DNA of 64,000 bases. Source: Beijerinckiaceae bacterium (lineage in GTDB: Bacteria; Pseudomonadota; Alphaproteobacteria; Rhizobiales; Beijerinckiaceae). The stretch spans positions 496,001 through 560,000 of the forward strand of contig CANGBX010000001.1 of NCBI GenBank assembly GCA_947452455.1. The letters run 5' to 3'. Under the pieces are notes generated by a model. It searched no databases and had not been told where the DNA came from. It was given only the letters and a program-made list of their open reading frames with translations. Below are positions 8,494-16,903 of this stretch, piece by piece; positions within the stretch are counted from its first letter, which is position 1, and every line of letters begins with the position of its first letter. A program made the position numbers and the translations under genes.

Positions 8494-9630
8494 TCAGTCG
8501 CGGATGTCTTGCAAGAACCATTCGGTCGGAATTTCACGGCCCTTCTTCAAGCGGCGCGCTTCTTCATAAACGAGCCCGCCGACGGAAGAAAATTGCAAGC
8601 CCTGATTGCCGACATTGCGATAGAAAGTGATCTGGTCGCGGTCGGTGCGGCCCTTGCATTTGCCGGTGACAAGATCGGCAAAGTCTGGCTTATCGCCACC
8701 CTTGCCGCGATCCATGAATTCGGGATTGTCGCCGCCAAAGCCGGGTTGTGGATTCTTTTCCGGAATGAGTTTCATCTGTTCTACGCTGCCCCCGATATAG
8801 GCGGCAGGTGACAGACCGCGCTCAGCTTGAAAACGCTCGGTCTGTTTCATTTGCAGGCCCGCCGTGCCTTGGCGCACAACGACATCGAATTTGTTCATCG
8901 CAGCATCGGGCATTTCGCGGCGGCCGAGATTGGTGACGTGCTGGCCGGGGCGCAGCCAATCCGCATCATAAACAGGCTGCATACTGTCGGTGGCAGAAGA
9001 AACAATATCGACCCCATCAAGTGCGGCTTTCGCATTGTCGACGGCAATCACTTCAATGCCGAGTTTTTGTGACATTTCTTCCGCGTAAGCTTCGCGGTTT
9101 TTCGGGTTCGGGCTGTAGACTTTGCATTGGCGGATGTCGCGGACGCAGGAGAAAGCTTCCAAGAAAGTGCGCGCCATGCCGCCTGATCCCAACATGCCGA
9201 CAACATGGGAATCTTCGCGCGAGAGATATTTCACGCCAATGCCGGCACCCCCGCCCACGCGCATATGCTGCAACACGCCATCATTGATGAAAGCCAGCGG
9301 CAAAGCATTTTTGGTCGAGATGAGATAGATGACGCCGCAATAAGTGCCCGGTTCTCCGCACCACTTGTCTTCGGTCCAGCCACCATCGGCAGTTTTCGGC
9401 CAGGTGATAATGTCGGACTTCATGCGGATGGCGAAAAAACCATCATTCGCACCTTCCATCGAGCCCCAGCGGAAATAGCCATCATCGCGTTCGCAAGGGA
9501 AATACATGTCAATACGGGGACGATGAATGGCGCCGCCCGCCGGCAATTTGCGGAACGCCTCTTCCTGCACGCGAATGCAATCCTTCATGGACAGGATTTC
9601 AGTCACGGTGGCATTGTCGATGATGAGCAT
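8494..9630 (-). CDS. Ornithine cyclodeaminase/mu-crystallin family protein (copy 2)
   Basis: This 378-residue protein is the first gene of the operon. It has the same fold as copy 1: an N-terminal substrate domain with the extra segment MYFPCERDDGYFRW (about 42-55), LQHMRVGGGAGIGVKYL, and the Rossmann motif GSGGMA at 148-153. Insertions such as WTEDKWCGEPGTY (about 85-97) make it longer than copy 1. The start at 9630 follows GGGAGGGGACCC. It is unlikely to be a classical ornithine cyclodeaminase; ketimine or imino-acid reductase activities are equally possible. Confidence 0.85.
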   Translation of the reverse strand: MLIIDNATVTEILSMKDCIRVQEEAFRKLPAGGAIHRPRIDMYFPCERDDGYFRWGSMEGANDGFFAIRMKSDIITWPKTADGGWTEDKWCGEPGTYCGVIYLISTKNALPLAFINDGVLQHMRVGGGAGIGVKYLSREDSHVVGMLGSGGMARTFLEAFSCVRDIRQCKVYSPNPKNREAYAEEMSQKLGIEVIAVDNAKAALDGVDIVSSATDSMQPVYDADWLRPGQHVTNLGRREMPDAAMNKFDVVVRQGTAGLQMKQTERFQAERGLSPAAYIGGSVEQMKLIPEKNPQPGFGGDNPEFMDRGKGGDKPDFADLVTGKCKGRTDRDQITFYRNVGNQGLQFSSVGGLVYEEARRLKKGREIPTEWFLQDIRD

Positions 9631-9972
9631 TCGGGTCCCCTCCCTGATCTTTTTATGAGGTCAGTATAGACGGGATAGGGCTGATGGGAATGCGCTCTGG
9701 CCGCGTTCTAGCTGGAAAAGGGTGAACAATGGGCCCGGTCATTGGTCCGGCCGTGCCGATGGCTGGGCGCGGGCCATTGGCGGGTGCTTGGCGGGCTATC
9801 CCTGCCTCATTGAAAAGGGTCGATGGCCGCTCAAGCCTCCGCCTGTTGGATTGTTGATCGGCATTGAACTTCTGGGCTGGTTATTCGTTCCACTTCTGAA
9901 CGCCTTATTGCGGATAAGGTTTCAGCGTGGGTTGGGCTATGCCCATGTCATGTCCTCCAGCGGAGAGTGCAT
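9631..9972. other. Intergenic region without a convincing gene
   Basis: This 342-base gap separates the divergent cyclodeaminase operon and lipoprotein gene and must hold both promoters. I see no convincing promoter pair, RNA gene or repeat. A frame opening at 9722 runs on across the lipoprotein gene but has no ribosome site and no family resemblance. Confidence 0.6.
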
Positions 9973-10278
9973 ATGTCGCCCAGATTGTTCGTCGGCTGTT
10001 TGGTCTGCCTTGCGCTCACCGCCTGCGCGGGGCGCATCGATCGGACCCGCCCTTTATCCTATGCGGCGAGCAATGCTCAAAGCTCGCCCGCTCTGGATTC
10101 ATATGTCTGGGCGCGCAATGACGGGCGCCGCATGTCTGAAAATCCATCGCTGCTGCGGCAAGGGCAAAAAGACCAAGCCGAATGTCGCAACGGGGCCAGC
10201 TTGAGCAGTGCCATGAACCGGAATGTCTTTACGCAATGTATGCAAAGGCGTGGCTATTCCATGCGTCTGGCGGGCTAA
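9973..10278 (+). CDS. Small lipoprotein of unknown function
   Basis: The 101-residue product begins with a signal peptide ending in the lipobox Leu-Thr-Ala-Cys18, so it is probably lipidated and held in a membrane facing the periplasm. The mature part contains two Cys (near CRNGAS and CMQRRGY), the spacing seen in many short rhizobial lipoproteins with a conserved QCMxxRGY end. The ATG at 9973 has GGAGAG 5 bases upstream; a GTG two codons earlier is also possible. No enzyme domain is visible, and neighbours give no clue. Confidence 0.75.
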   Translation: MSPRLFVGCLVCLALTACAGRIDRTRPLSYAASNAQSSPALDSYVWARNDGRRMSENPSLLRQGQKDQAECRNGASLSSAMNRNVFTQCMQRRGYSMRLAG

Positions 10279-10402
10279 TTTTTCTTGTTATCTTCTTTGC
10301 GAGTGAAGCCGCTGGGACCCCTTGTCGGTTGCGGACAGATGTTTCATAAACTCTTTTTTTGGCGCATCTGTCGCGCGGTTTTTCATTTTGAATGGTTTGC
10401 CT

Positions 10403-11137
10403 TTGACAATTGTTATGTCCATTTCCGTTCAAGACGGCGTCGTGCTTGCATCTGACAGCGCTGTAGAGCATCGCGGCCAAGTCTATTATTCGGCTGAAAA
10501 GACGATGCAGCTCATCAAAGGCGTGCCGATTGGCGTGCTGGTGGCAGGTGATGCAGCGATCAACAACAAAGCATTCATCGATGTGCTGAAAGATTTTGGC
10601 GCACAGAACCGCAATGGCCACGGTTCCTTCGACAAACATAATTACACGGTCGAGGCTGTGGTGCGCCGCTTGCAAGATTATCTGCGCTCCATGGCGCCGA
10701 TGCAGGTTGCCAAGCTGCGCTCGACTTTGATCATCGGCGGTTATTCGTCGGGCGCGCATACGCCGGAAGTCTGGAACCTCGTTTTCGATTCCAGCGACGG
10801 GGTGAGTGTCTCGCAGATTTGGTCACCGACCGAATACGGCATTTGCTGGGAAGGTGCAGGCGAATGTCTGCATCGTCTAATGAATGATGATTTCAGCATG
10901 GATGGCTCGAATGACGCCTCAAGCCCGACTTTGGTAACGCCGGGCATGCCGATCCATGATGCGGTCGCGCTGACACGCTTTCTCATGGAGGCCACGATTG
11001 GCTATGTGCGCTTTCGTGTGGATTTGCAGCCCAAGACAGTGGGCGGCCCGATTGATATGGCGGTCATCACACGCCACGAAGGCTTTCGCTGGGTTCAGCG
11101 CAAGAAGCTGACCAGCGCCAATTCGGGAAAGCGTTAG
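10403..11137 (+). CDS. Proteasome-like Ntn-hydrolase, TTG start predicted
   Basis: The sequence TIVMSISVQDGVVLASDS aligns with the N-terminus of proteasome beta/HslV/Anbu-type Ntn hydrolases. Counting its first Thr as residue 1, Gly11 and Asp17 fall at the expected positions and the Lys of SAEKTMQL is at 32, close to the catalytic Lys33; VLVAGDAAINN matches the following strand and helix. If translation begins at TTG 10403, removal of Met exposes this Thr as the nucleophile, giving a 244-residue precursor. A more upstream TTG at 10322 would add 27 unconserved residues, while the first ATG (10415) would delete the Thr. No strong ribosome site precedes any of them. Self-compartmentalising peptidase activity is inferred; the substrate is unknown. 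Confidence 0.65.
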   Translation: MTIVMSISVQDGVVLASDSAVEHRGQVYYSAEKTMQLIKGVPIGVLVAGDAAINNKAFIDVLKDFGAQNRNGHGSFDKHNYTVEAVVRRLQDYLRSMAPMQVAKLRSTLIIGGYSSGAHTPEVWNLVFDSSDGVSVSQIWSPTEYGICWEGAGECLHRLMNDDFSMDGSNDASSPTLVTPGMPIHDAVALTRFLMEATIGYVRFRVDLQPKTVGGPIDMAVITRHEGFRWVQRKKLTSANSGKR

Positions 11138-11304
11138 CCTTCTTTGCGCGGCCGCCACAGCGGCCATGTGATGACGGAAAAACCGACCGCCAACGAGCCG
11201 TTCAGAAAAATCTCGCCCGCCGAGCCGCCCTCATAGACGCCCCAGAGAATGCCGAGCAGGAAGGCAACGCCCATGCCGACGGCCAGTCGTGTATCGCGGA
11301 TCAT
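11134..11304 (-). CDS. Small membrane protein of unknown function
   Basis: The 56-residue product starts MIRDTRLAVGM and has two hydrophobic segments (about 7-22 and 30-46) with a basic end, PLWRPRKEG. The ATG at 11304 lies 5 bases after the gph stop and has a GAAGAGA ribosome site, so it is probably translated from the gph message. Its end overlaps the convergent Ntn-hydrolase gene by 4 bases. I recognise no family. Confidence 0.6.
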   Translation of the reverse strand: MIRDTRLAVGMGVAFLLGILWGVYEGGSAGEIFLNGSLAVGFSVITWPLWRPRKEG

Positions 11305-11309
11305 TCTCT

Positions 11310-12014
11310 TCAAACCCTCGTTTTTTCGATCTTTGAGACAGCATCCCACAATTGATCGAAATGGCTGATCACGATGTCTGGAGCAAAAGTCGAGACATGC
11401 TGGTCGGTGTAGCCGAAATCAACCGCAACGACCGGGATGCCTGCGGCTTTGGCCGTATCGATATCGGTGCGTGAATCGCCCACCATAATCGTGTTGGCAG
11501 GCTGCCCGCCCGCCATTTCGATGGTCATGAGCAACATGCGTGGGTCCGGCTTGGCAATGTTGCCGCCATTGTCTTTGAACGTGTCCTGACCGCAGATCGC
11601 CTTGAAGCGATGGTCGATCTTGAGCGCCTTCAAAAGCTTTTTGGAGGGCACTTCGACCTTGTTGGTGCAGACAGCAAAGCTGAAGCCCGCGGCTTCAAAA
11701 CGGTCGAGTGCTGCCACCACGCCGTCATAGAGATGGCTGACATCGGCAATATGGGCTTCGTAATGGGCCAGAAAATCTGCAAAGAGCTGGTCGAGCTTGG
11801 CGCCCTCGATGCTGCGCCCTTCGGCGGCAAAGCCGCGCTGGATCAATGCGCGGGCGCCAGCCCCCACCATCTGCCGGGCCTCGGCCAGGGTAATGGGCGC
11901 CAGCCCCTCACGCGCCAAAATGACATTGAGCGTGTTGGTGAGGTCGCCAGCCGTCTCGGCCAAAGTTCCATCGAGGTCGAAAACCAGCATTGGGGCATGG
12001 GATGTTTGGGTCAT
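11310..12014 (-). CDS. gph: HAD-family phosphatase, phosphoglycolate phosphatase-like
   Basis: The 234-residue protein has all HAD motifs: DLDGT (nucleophile Asp13, acid Asp15), the Thr of CTNK (about 116), Lys of IAKPDP, and VGDSRTDIDTA (Asp pair for Mg). The helical cap domain between about 20 and 90 is of the C1 type found in phosphoglycolate phosphatases, which detoxify 2-phosphoglycolate arising from DNA repair or oxygenase activity. It is divergent from rpiA across a 109-base gap. Other HAD substrates such as phosphonoacetaldehyde or beta-phosphoglucose are less likely from the motifs but cannot be excluded. Confidence 0.85.
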   Translation of the reverse strand: MTQTSHAPMLVFDLDGTLAETAGDLTNTLNVILAREGLAPITLAEARQMVGAGARALIQRGFAAEGRSIEGAKLDQLFADFLAHYEAHIADVSHLYDGVVAALDRFEAAGFSFAVCTNKVEVPSKKLLKALKIDHRFKAICGQDTFKDNGGNIAKPDPRMLLMTIEMAGGQPANTIMVGDSRTDIDTAKAAGIPVVAVDFGYTDQHVSTFAPDIVISHFDQLWDAVSKIEKTRV

Positions 12015-12123
12015 GGCATCGCCCTAGGGGGAAAACAGGGCAGCGTCAAATCACGCCAATTGCCTTTCCATCCGGAAATCTTTAAGCGCCGAAGGGACCT
12101 TTTTCCCTGGCCGGAGCGCTCCC

Positions 12124-12831
12124 ATGACCGATAAAGCCGAAGCCGCCAAACGCCTCGCGGCTGCCCGTGCGGTCGAGCTTGTCAAACCCGGCATGAAGCT
12201 CGGCTTGGGCACAGGCTCAACGGCCGCCCATTTCGTCGATCTTTTGGGTGAAAAAGTCGCCCAAGGGCTCAAGATCGTCGGCGTGCCGACCTCCGAGCGC
12301 ACCCGCGAACAGGCCCAAAAGCTCAACATTCCGCTCTCGACGCTCGATGAGACCCCGCAATTGGATCTGACTGTTGATGGTGCGGATGAGTTCGATCCGC
12401 AGCTGCGCCTCATCAAGGGTGGCGGGGCAGCGCTTTTGCGCGAGAAGATTGTTGCTGCAGCCTCGGCCCGAATGGTGGTCGTGACCGACCGTTCCAAGCA
12501 GGTAGCGACTTTGGGCAAATTCCCGCTACCGGTCGAAGTCGACCGTTTCGGGCTCGAATCCACCCGCTTGCATGTGATCGCGGCCGGAAAGGCCCATGGC
12601 TGCGCGGGCGAAGTGAAGCTTCGTCGCACGGCTGACGGTCATGTTTTGGTCACGGATGGCGGCCATGCCATTCTCGACTGCTTGTTCGGCGTCATTCCTG
12701 ATGCCGATGGCCTTGCCCGTGCCCTGAATGTGATCCCGGGTGTGGTTGAACATGGATTATTCATCGGCCTCGCCAAAGCTGTGATTGTGGCAGACGAAGC
12801 GGGTGTCGAAGTGATTGGCGATCTCGCCTGA
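12124..12831 (+). CDS. rpiA: Ribose-5-phosphate isomerase A
   Basis: RpiA interconverts ribose 5-phosphate and ribulose 5-phosphate in the pentose phosphate pathway. The 235-residue product is full length and shows [11 protein letters not shown] (about 28-38), SERTREQA, the catalytic Asp pair in VDGADEFD (about 85-92), [11 protein letters not shown] and TDRSKQV. It is followed 22 bases later by an exported DUF2059 protein gene and then gor, an arrangement commonly seen in rhizobial genomes. Confidence 0.97.
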   Translation: MTDKAEAAKRLAAARAVELVKPGMKLGLGTGSTAAHFVDLLGEKVAQGLKIVGVPTSERTREQAQKLNIPLSTLDETPQLDLTVDGADEFDPQLRLIKGGGAALLREKIVAAASARMVVVTDRSKQVATLGKFPLPVEVDRFGLESTRLHVIAAGKAHGCAGEVKLRRTADGHVLVTDGGHAILDCLFGVIPDADGLARALNVIPGVVEHGLFIGLAKAVIVADEAGVEVIGDLA

Positions 12832-12853
12832 GATTTTTCGAGGAGACGAACAG

Positions 12854-13390
12854 ATGAAGTCCACTCTCATTCGCATGGCCGCGCTGGCCCTGATCGCGGC
12901 AGCCCCTGTGCCCGCTTTCGCGCAGGCCCAGCCCAAGCCCCCCACTTTCATGCCACCTCAAGCTGCCGTCACAGACGCGCAATTTGCGATGGGTCGCGAG
13001 CTTGTCATACTGTCGGGACTCGACAAGGGTTTTGAAGGTTTCATTCCCGGCATCCTGCGCGAAATGCAGATGAATTTCACCCGCACGCGTCCGGAAATCG
13101 CGGCCGATCTCGACAAGGTTCTGCGCGAAACCATTCTGCCGGAGTTCAACAAGCGTACGGCAGAAATGGTTGATCAGTCGGCCCGTATTCTGGCCGCCGC
13201 CATGACCGAGCAGGAATTAAAAGAAACAGTCACCTTCTTGAAAACAACGGCTGGCAAGAAATATGTAGAGACTCAGCCCGCTTCCATGAACAAGATCATG
13301 CAGTCCATGGATTCATGGAACCGTGATCTGTCAGTGACTGTGGTGGACCGCGTGCGCGCGGAAATGAAGAAAAAGGGTCACGACCTCTAA
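12854..13390 (+). CDS. Exported DUF2059 protein
   Basis: This 178-residue protein has a signal peptide (about 1-24, ending AFAQ) and a helical mature domain. The C-terminal half, with FNKRTAEMVDQSARILAAAM and EQELKETVTFLKTTAGKKYV, matches DUF2059, a domain of unknown function. The ATG at 12854 has GAGGAGA 9 bases upstream; the longer frame overlaps rpiA. It lies between rpiA and gor and is likely cotranscribed with them. The periplasmic role is unknown. Confidence 0.85.
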   Translation: MKSTLIRMAALALIAAAPVPAFAQAQPKPPTFMPPQAAVTDAQFAMGRELVILSGLDKGFEGFIPGILREMQMNFTRTRPEIAADLDKVLRETILPEFNKRTAEMVDQSARILAAAMTEQELKETVTFLKTTAGKKYVETQPASMNKIMQSMDSWNRDLSVTVVDRVRAEMKKKGHDL

Positions 13391-13410
13391 GGTAGAAAAA
13401 CAGGTCTCCC

Positions 13411-14805
13411 ATGTCTTTCGATGTTGATCTTTTCGTCATAGGCGCTGGTTCGGGCGGCGTGCGCGCTGCACGTATTGCGGCCACCCATGGCGCCAAGGTC
13501 ATGATCGCCGAAGAATTCCGCATGGGCGGCACCTGCGTCATTCGCGGTTGCGTGCCGAAAAAACTCTATGTCTATGCCAGCCGCTTTGCCGATGATTTTG
13601 CCGATAGCGCAGGCTTTGGCTGGACCTTGCCCGAAAAGCCCGTGTTTCATTGGCCAACGCTTGTTGCAGCCAAGGAAAAGGAAATCACGCGTCTCTCGGC
13701 CATCTATGGCAATAATCTTGGCAAGGCAGGCGTCGAGATTGTGCAGGATCGCGCCGAGATCATCGATCCGCATACAGTGGTGTTGAAGAAAGACGGCCGT
13801 CGCATAACAGCGAAAATCATTCTGGTGGCAACAGGTGCAACGCCTGTACTGGAACCCGCTGTTGCAGGCGTTGAGCATGCGATCTCATCCAATGAGTTGT
13901 TCGATCTGCCAGACTTTCCCAAGCGCCTGATGGTGATTGGTGGCGGTTATATTGCGGTCGAATTTGCGAGCCTCTTTGCGCGGCTCTCATCCAAAGTCTC
14001 GCTTCTGTTCCGCGCTGATAATGTGCTGCGCGGCTTTGATGACGACATTCGCGAAGGTCTTCGTGTCGAATTGCAGCATGCAGGCATTGATATTCATGCG
14101 GGCACTTTGCCGACAAAGATCGAAAAGAAAGCTGATGGTCTGCACGTGACCTGTTCGGATGGGCAGACGCGCATTATCGATCAGCTCTTGCTCGCCACAG
14201 GCCGCCGCCCGCATACGCGTGGTCTGGGGCTCGAAGCCGCCGGTGTTGAGATGGACAGCGTTGGCGCGATCAAGGTCGATGCTTTTTCGCGCACCAATGT
14301 TGCGTCTATCTTTGCGGTGGGTGATGTGACCAACCGCATCAATCTCACCCCCGTTGCGATCCGCGAGGGCCATGCTTTTGCCGACACGCAATTTGGCGGC
14401 AAAGAAGTGATAGTTGATCATTCGCATGTGCCGACCGCCGTTTTCACCACGCCGGAAATCGGCATGGTCGGTATGAGCGAGTCCGAAGCGCGGCGTGCGT
14501 TCAATGTGGTTGATATTTATCAGGCGAGCTTCCGCCCGATGAAAGGCACGCTTTCGGGCCGTGCCGAAAAGGTGCTGATGAAGATCATCGTCGATGGCGA
14601 GACGGACATTGTTCTGGGTGTTCATATTCTGGGCCATGAGGCCGGAGAGATGGCGCAGTTGCTCGGCATCGCTGTGAAACTCAAGGCGAAAAAGGCCGAT
14701 TTCGACGCCACAATGGCCGTCCATCCGACAGCGTCAGAAGAGCTGGTGACGTTGCGCACGCGTTCCGCCCGTTATGTGCGCGAGACCAAGGGATCCGGGG
14801 CTTAA
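13411..14805 (+). CDS. gor: Glutathione-disulfide reductase
   Basis: This NADPH-dependent flavoenzyme reduces oxidised glutathione. The 464-residue product has the FAD motif GAGSGGVRAA (11-20), the redox-active disulfide Cys42-x4-Cys47 in GGTCVIRGCVPKK, the second dinucleotide motif IGGGYIAVEFA (about 175-185), an FAD-contacting AVGDVTN, and the C-terminal VHPTASEE whose His acts as base at the partner active site. It follows the DUF2059 gene by 20 bases. The CxxxxC spacing and HPT ending separate it from mercuric reductase and from thioredoxin reductase. Confidence 0.95.
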   Translation: MSFDVDLFVIGAGSGGVRAARIAATHGAKVMIAEEFRMGGTCVIRGCVPKKLYVYASRFADDFADSAGFGWTLPEKPVFHWPTLVAAKEKEITRLSAIYGNNLGKAGVEIVQDRAEIIDPHTVVLKKDGRRITAKIILVATGATPVLEPAVAGVEHAISSNELFDLPDFPKRLMVIGGGYIAVEFASLFARLSSKVSLLFRADNVLRGFDDDIREGLRVELQHAGIDIHAGTLPTKIEKKADGLHVTCSDGQTRIIDQLLLATGRRPHTRGLGLEAAGVEMDSVGAIKVDAFSRTNVASIFAVGDVTNRINLTPVAIREGHAFADTQFGGKEVIVDHSHVPTAVFTTPEIGMVGMSESEARRAFNVVDIYQASFRPMKGTLSGRAEKVLMKIIVDGETDIVLGVHILGHEAGEMAQLLGIAVKLKAKKADFDATMAVHPTASEELVTLRTRSARYVRETKGSGA

Positions 14806-14944
14806 GCCTGATCACGTCTCTGCGACAAAGGTCGCGGAAATTCATGTCCCCCAGCCATGCATCTTTGATGTATAAGGCCCTCGCGTGTTGGACTGCGACC
14901 GGGGGAGGGGTTTGCGGGCTTGCACAGATCAATTGGAGTTTGTG

Positions 14945-16330
14945 ATGCCGCTTGAACATTGGACCCCTGAATCCTGGCGCTCAAAGCCGATCCAGCAGGC
15001 CCCGGTCTATCCGGATGCCGCGGCACTCGGTGATGTGGAACGGCAATTGGCCGGATTCCCGCCGCTGGTTTTTGCGGGCGAGGCACGCAAGCTCAAAAAA
15101 GCTTTGGCCAAAGTGCAGGGGGGTGAAGCCTTCCTGTTGCAAGGTGGCGATTGCGCCGAAAGCTTTGCCGAACATTCGGCCGACAATATTCGCGACTTCT
15201 TCCGCGTCTTTTTGCAGATGGCGGTGGTACTGACTTTTGCGGGCTCTTCGCCCGTGGTGAAGGTTGGCCGCATTGCAGGCCAGTTTGCCAAGCCGCGCAC
15301 CAATCCGACGGAAACCATTGATGGTCTTGAGCTGCCGATTTATCGCGGCGACATTATCAATGATTCCGAATTCACGCTTGATGGTCGCACGCCTGATCCG
15401 CGTCGCCAGATTGAAGCCTATCGCCAATCAGCAGCAACACTCAATCTGCTGCGCGCGTTTGCAACAGGTGGTTACGCCAATCTCGAAAATGCGCATCGCT
15501 GGATGCTGGGTTTTGTCGGCAACAGCCCGCAATCTTCGCGCTATCAGGAATTGGCTGATCGCATCACCGAGACGCTCAACTTCATGAAGGCTATCGGCCT
15601 TGATAGCGAAGCGCATCAGGAATTGCGCCAGACCGATTTTTATACGTCCCACGAGGCTCTGCTCTTGGGCTATGAGCAATCGCTGACGCGCATCGATTCC
15701 ACCTCCGGCGACCCTTATGCGACGTCGGGCCATATGCTGTGGATCGGCGACCGCACGCGTCAAGCCGATCATGCGCATATTGAATATTGCCGCGGCATCA
15801 AAAACCCGATTGGTCTGAAATGCGGCCCGTCGCTGAAGCCGGACGACATGCTGCGCCTGATCGACATTTTGAATCCGGCCAATGAGGCGGGGCGTCTCAC
15901 GCTGATTGCGCGTTTCGGCTCCGACAAAATTGCCGATCATCTGCCCGCGCTCATTCGTGCGGTGGAGCGCGAGGGCAAGAAAGTGATTTGGTCGTGCGAT
16001 CCGATGCACGGCAATACGATTTCCGCCTCCGGCTTCAAGACGCGTCCTTTCGAGCGCATCATGAGCGAGATCCGCTCCTTCTTCACCATTCACAAGGCTG
16101 AAGGCACTTATGCGGGTGGTGTGCATCTCGAGATGACGGGCAAGAATGTCACCGAATGCACGGGCGGTGCGCGTCAGGTTCTCGAAACAGATTTGCGCAA
16201 TCGCTACCACACTTATTGCGACCCGCGCCTCAATGCCGAACAGGCGATTGAAGTGGCTTTCTTGGTGGCTGAATTGCTGAAAGCCGAACGCGCCGGAAAA
16301 GCGCAACCGGTCAATAACGCGGCCGAGTAA
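14945..16330 (+). CDS. Class II DAHP synthase (first step of the shikimate pathway)
   Basis: The enzyme condenses phosphoenolpyruvate with erythrose 4-phosphate to give DAHP. The 461-residue sequence has class II (plant/AroAII) marks: [10 protein letters not shown] near residue 67 with the metal-binding Cys, [13 protein letters not shown], and near the end [10 protein letters not shown] and [21 protein letters not shown] 14945 has GGAG 8 bases upstream and begins the family N-terminus [14 protein letters not shown]; the upstream extension to 14885 looks non-coding. In Hyphomicrobiales this is normally the main DAHP synthase. No other aro gene is adjacent. Confidence 0.94.
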   Translation: MPLEHWTPESWRSKPIQQAPVYPDAAALGDVERQLAGFPPLVFAGEARKLKKALAKVQGGEAFLLQGGDCAESFAEHSADNIRDFFRVFLQMAVVLTFAGSSPVVKVGRIAGQFAKPRTNPTETIDGLELPIYRGDIINDSEFTLDGRTPDPRRQIEAYRQSAATLNLLRAFATGGYANLENAHRWMLGFVGNSPQSSRYQELADRITETLNFMKAIGLDSEAHQELRQTDFYTSHEALLLGYEQSLTRIDSTSGDPYATSGHMLWIGDRTRQADHAHIEYCRGIKNPIGLKCGPSLKPDDMLRLIDILNPANEAGRLTLIARFGSDKIADHLPALIRAVEREGKKVIWSCDPMHGNTISASGFKTRPFERIMSEIRSFFTIHKAEGTYAGGVHLEMTGKNVTECTGGARQVLETDLRNRYHTYCDPRLNAEQAIEVAFLVAELLKAERAGKAQPVNNAAE

Positions 16331-16380
16331 AACCCTCTCCCTCTGGGAGAAGCATGCGCCCGTATTGTGAGTGAGCGATC

Positions 16381-16663
16381 ATGAGCAAATTCCCATCCGT
16401 TTTCGTTTCACAACATGCCCCCGCCAGACTGGGTGAGCGGCTTTGCCTATTGGACGCATGAGGTGCTGGCAGAGGGCCGCGAGAGCGATCTGGCGGCTTG
16501 GGCCGACAAAGCCCCCTTCGCGCGGCAAAACCACCCGAGCGCCGAGCATTTCCTGCCGCTGCCTTTTGCCTATGGGGCTGGCGGGGCATGGGTGAAGGGG
16601 CAACGCGTCCACACGTCCTGCGAATATGGCGTGCTGATGATGGATGCTTACGTGTTTGGCTGA
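16381..16663 (+). pseudogene. Remnant of a LigB-like 4,5-DOPA dioxygenase gene with an internal deletion
   Basis: Two pieces of one gene are visible. From ATG 16381 the sequence MSKFPSVFVSQHAP matches the family N-terminus (PxLFVSHGAP). From about 16422, in a different frame, PDWVSGFAYWTHEVL through APFARQNHPSAEHFLPLPFAYGAG to GVLMMDAYVFG matches the C-terminus of DODA-type extradiol dioxygenases, including the HPxxEHxLPL motif. Intact proteins are about 250-270 residues, so some 150-170 residues, including the metal-binding central part, are lost and the frame is shifted at the join. It cannot be an active dioxygenase. The C-terminal piece, open from ATG 16415 for 82 residues, might still be translated. 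Confidence 0.8.
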
Positions 16664-16708
16664 GGATCGCGTTTCAGCCAGATTTTGTTCCAATCGGAAA
16701 TATGCGCA

Positions 16709-16838
16709 GACCCCCACCCCAGCCCTCCCCTCAAGGGGGAGGGAGTTTGTATTGCATGGCGCTTTTTGAACGCGATCTGCATTGCGGGTTGCATCAAATC
16801 CCCCTCCCCCTTGAGGGGAGGGGTTAGGGGTGGGGGTC
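16709..16838. repeat. Palindromic repeat element with long inverted arms
   Basis: The left arm (16709-16743) and right arm (16802-16838) are nearly perfect inverted copies about 35 bases long, reading GACCCCCACCCC...CCTCCCC-TCAAGGGGGAGGG, separated by a 58-base spacer. The transcript could form a very stable hairpin. Elements with these CCCTCCCCTCAAGGGGGAGGG-type arms are frequent in rhizobial genomes as short mobile palindromes. It lies between the pseudogene and nadE. Confidence 0.85.
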
Positions 16839-16903
16839 GCGCAATCTTGCGAGGCAAATGACGGCAGGTCTATGAATTTGCCCCTCGGGCCGCCTCGGGT
16901 TAG

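Noticed and set aside
9722-10204. A 160-codon plus-strand frame overlapping the lipoprotein gene
   Set aside because: The overlapping frame has a lipobox, signal peptide and ribosome site; this one has none.
10403-10408. TTGACA resembling a perfect -35 promoter box
   Set aside because: No -10 box lies at a suitable distance; it is better explained as the TTG start and Thr codon of the Ntn hydrolase.
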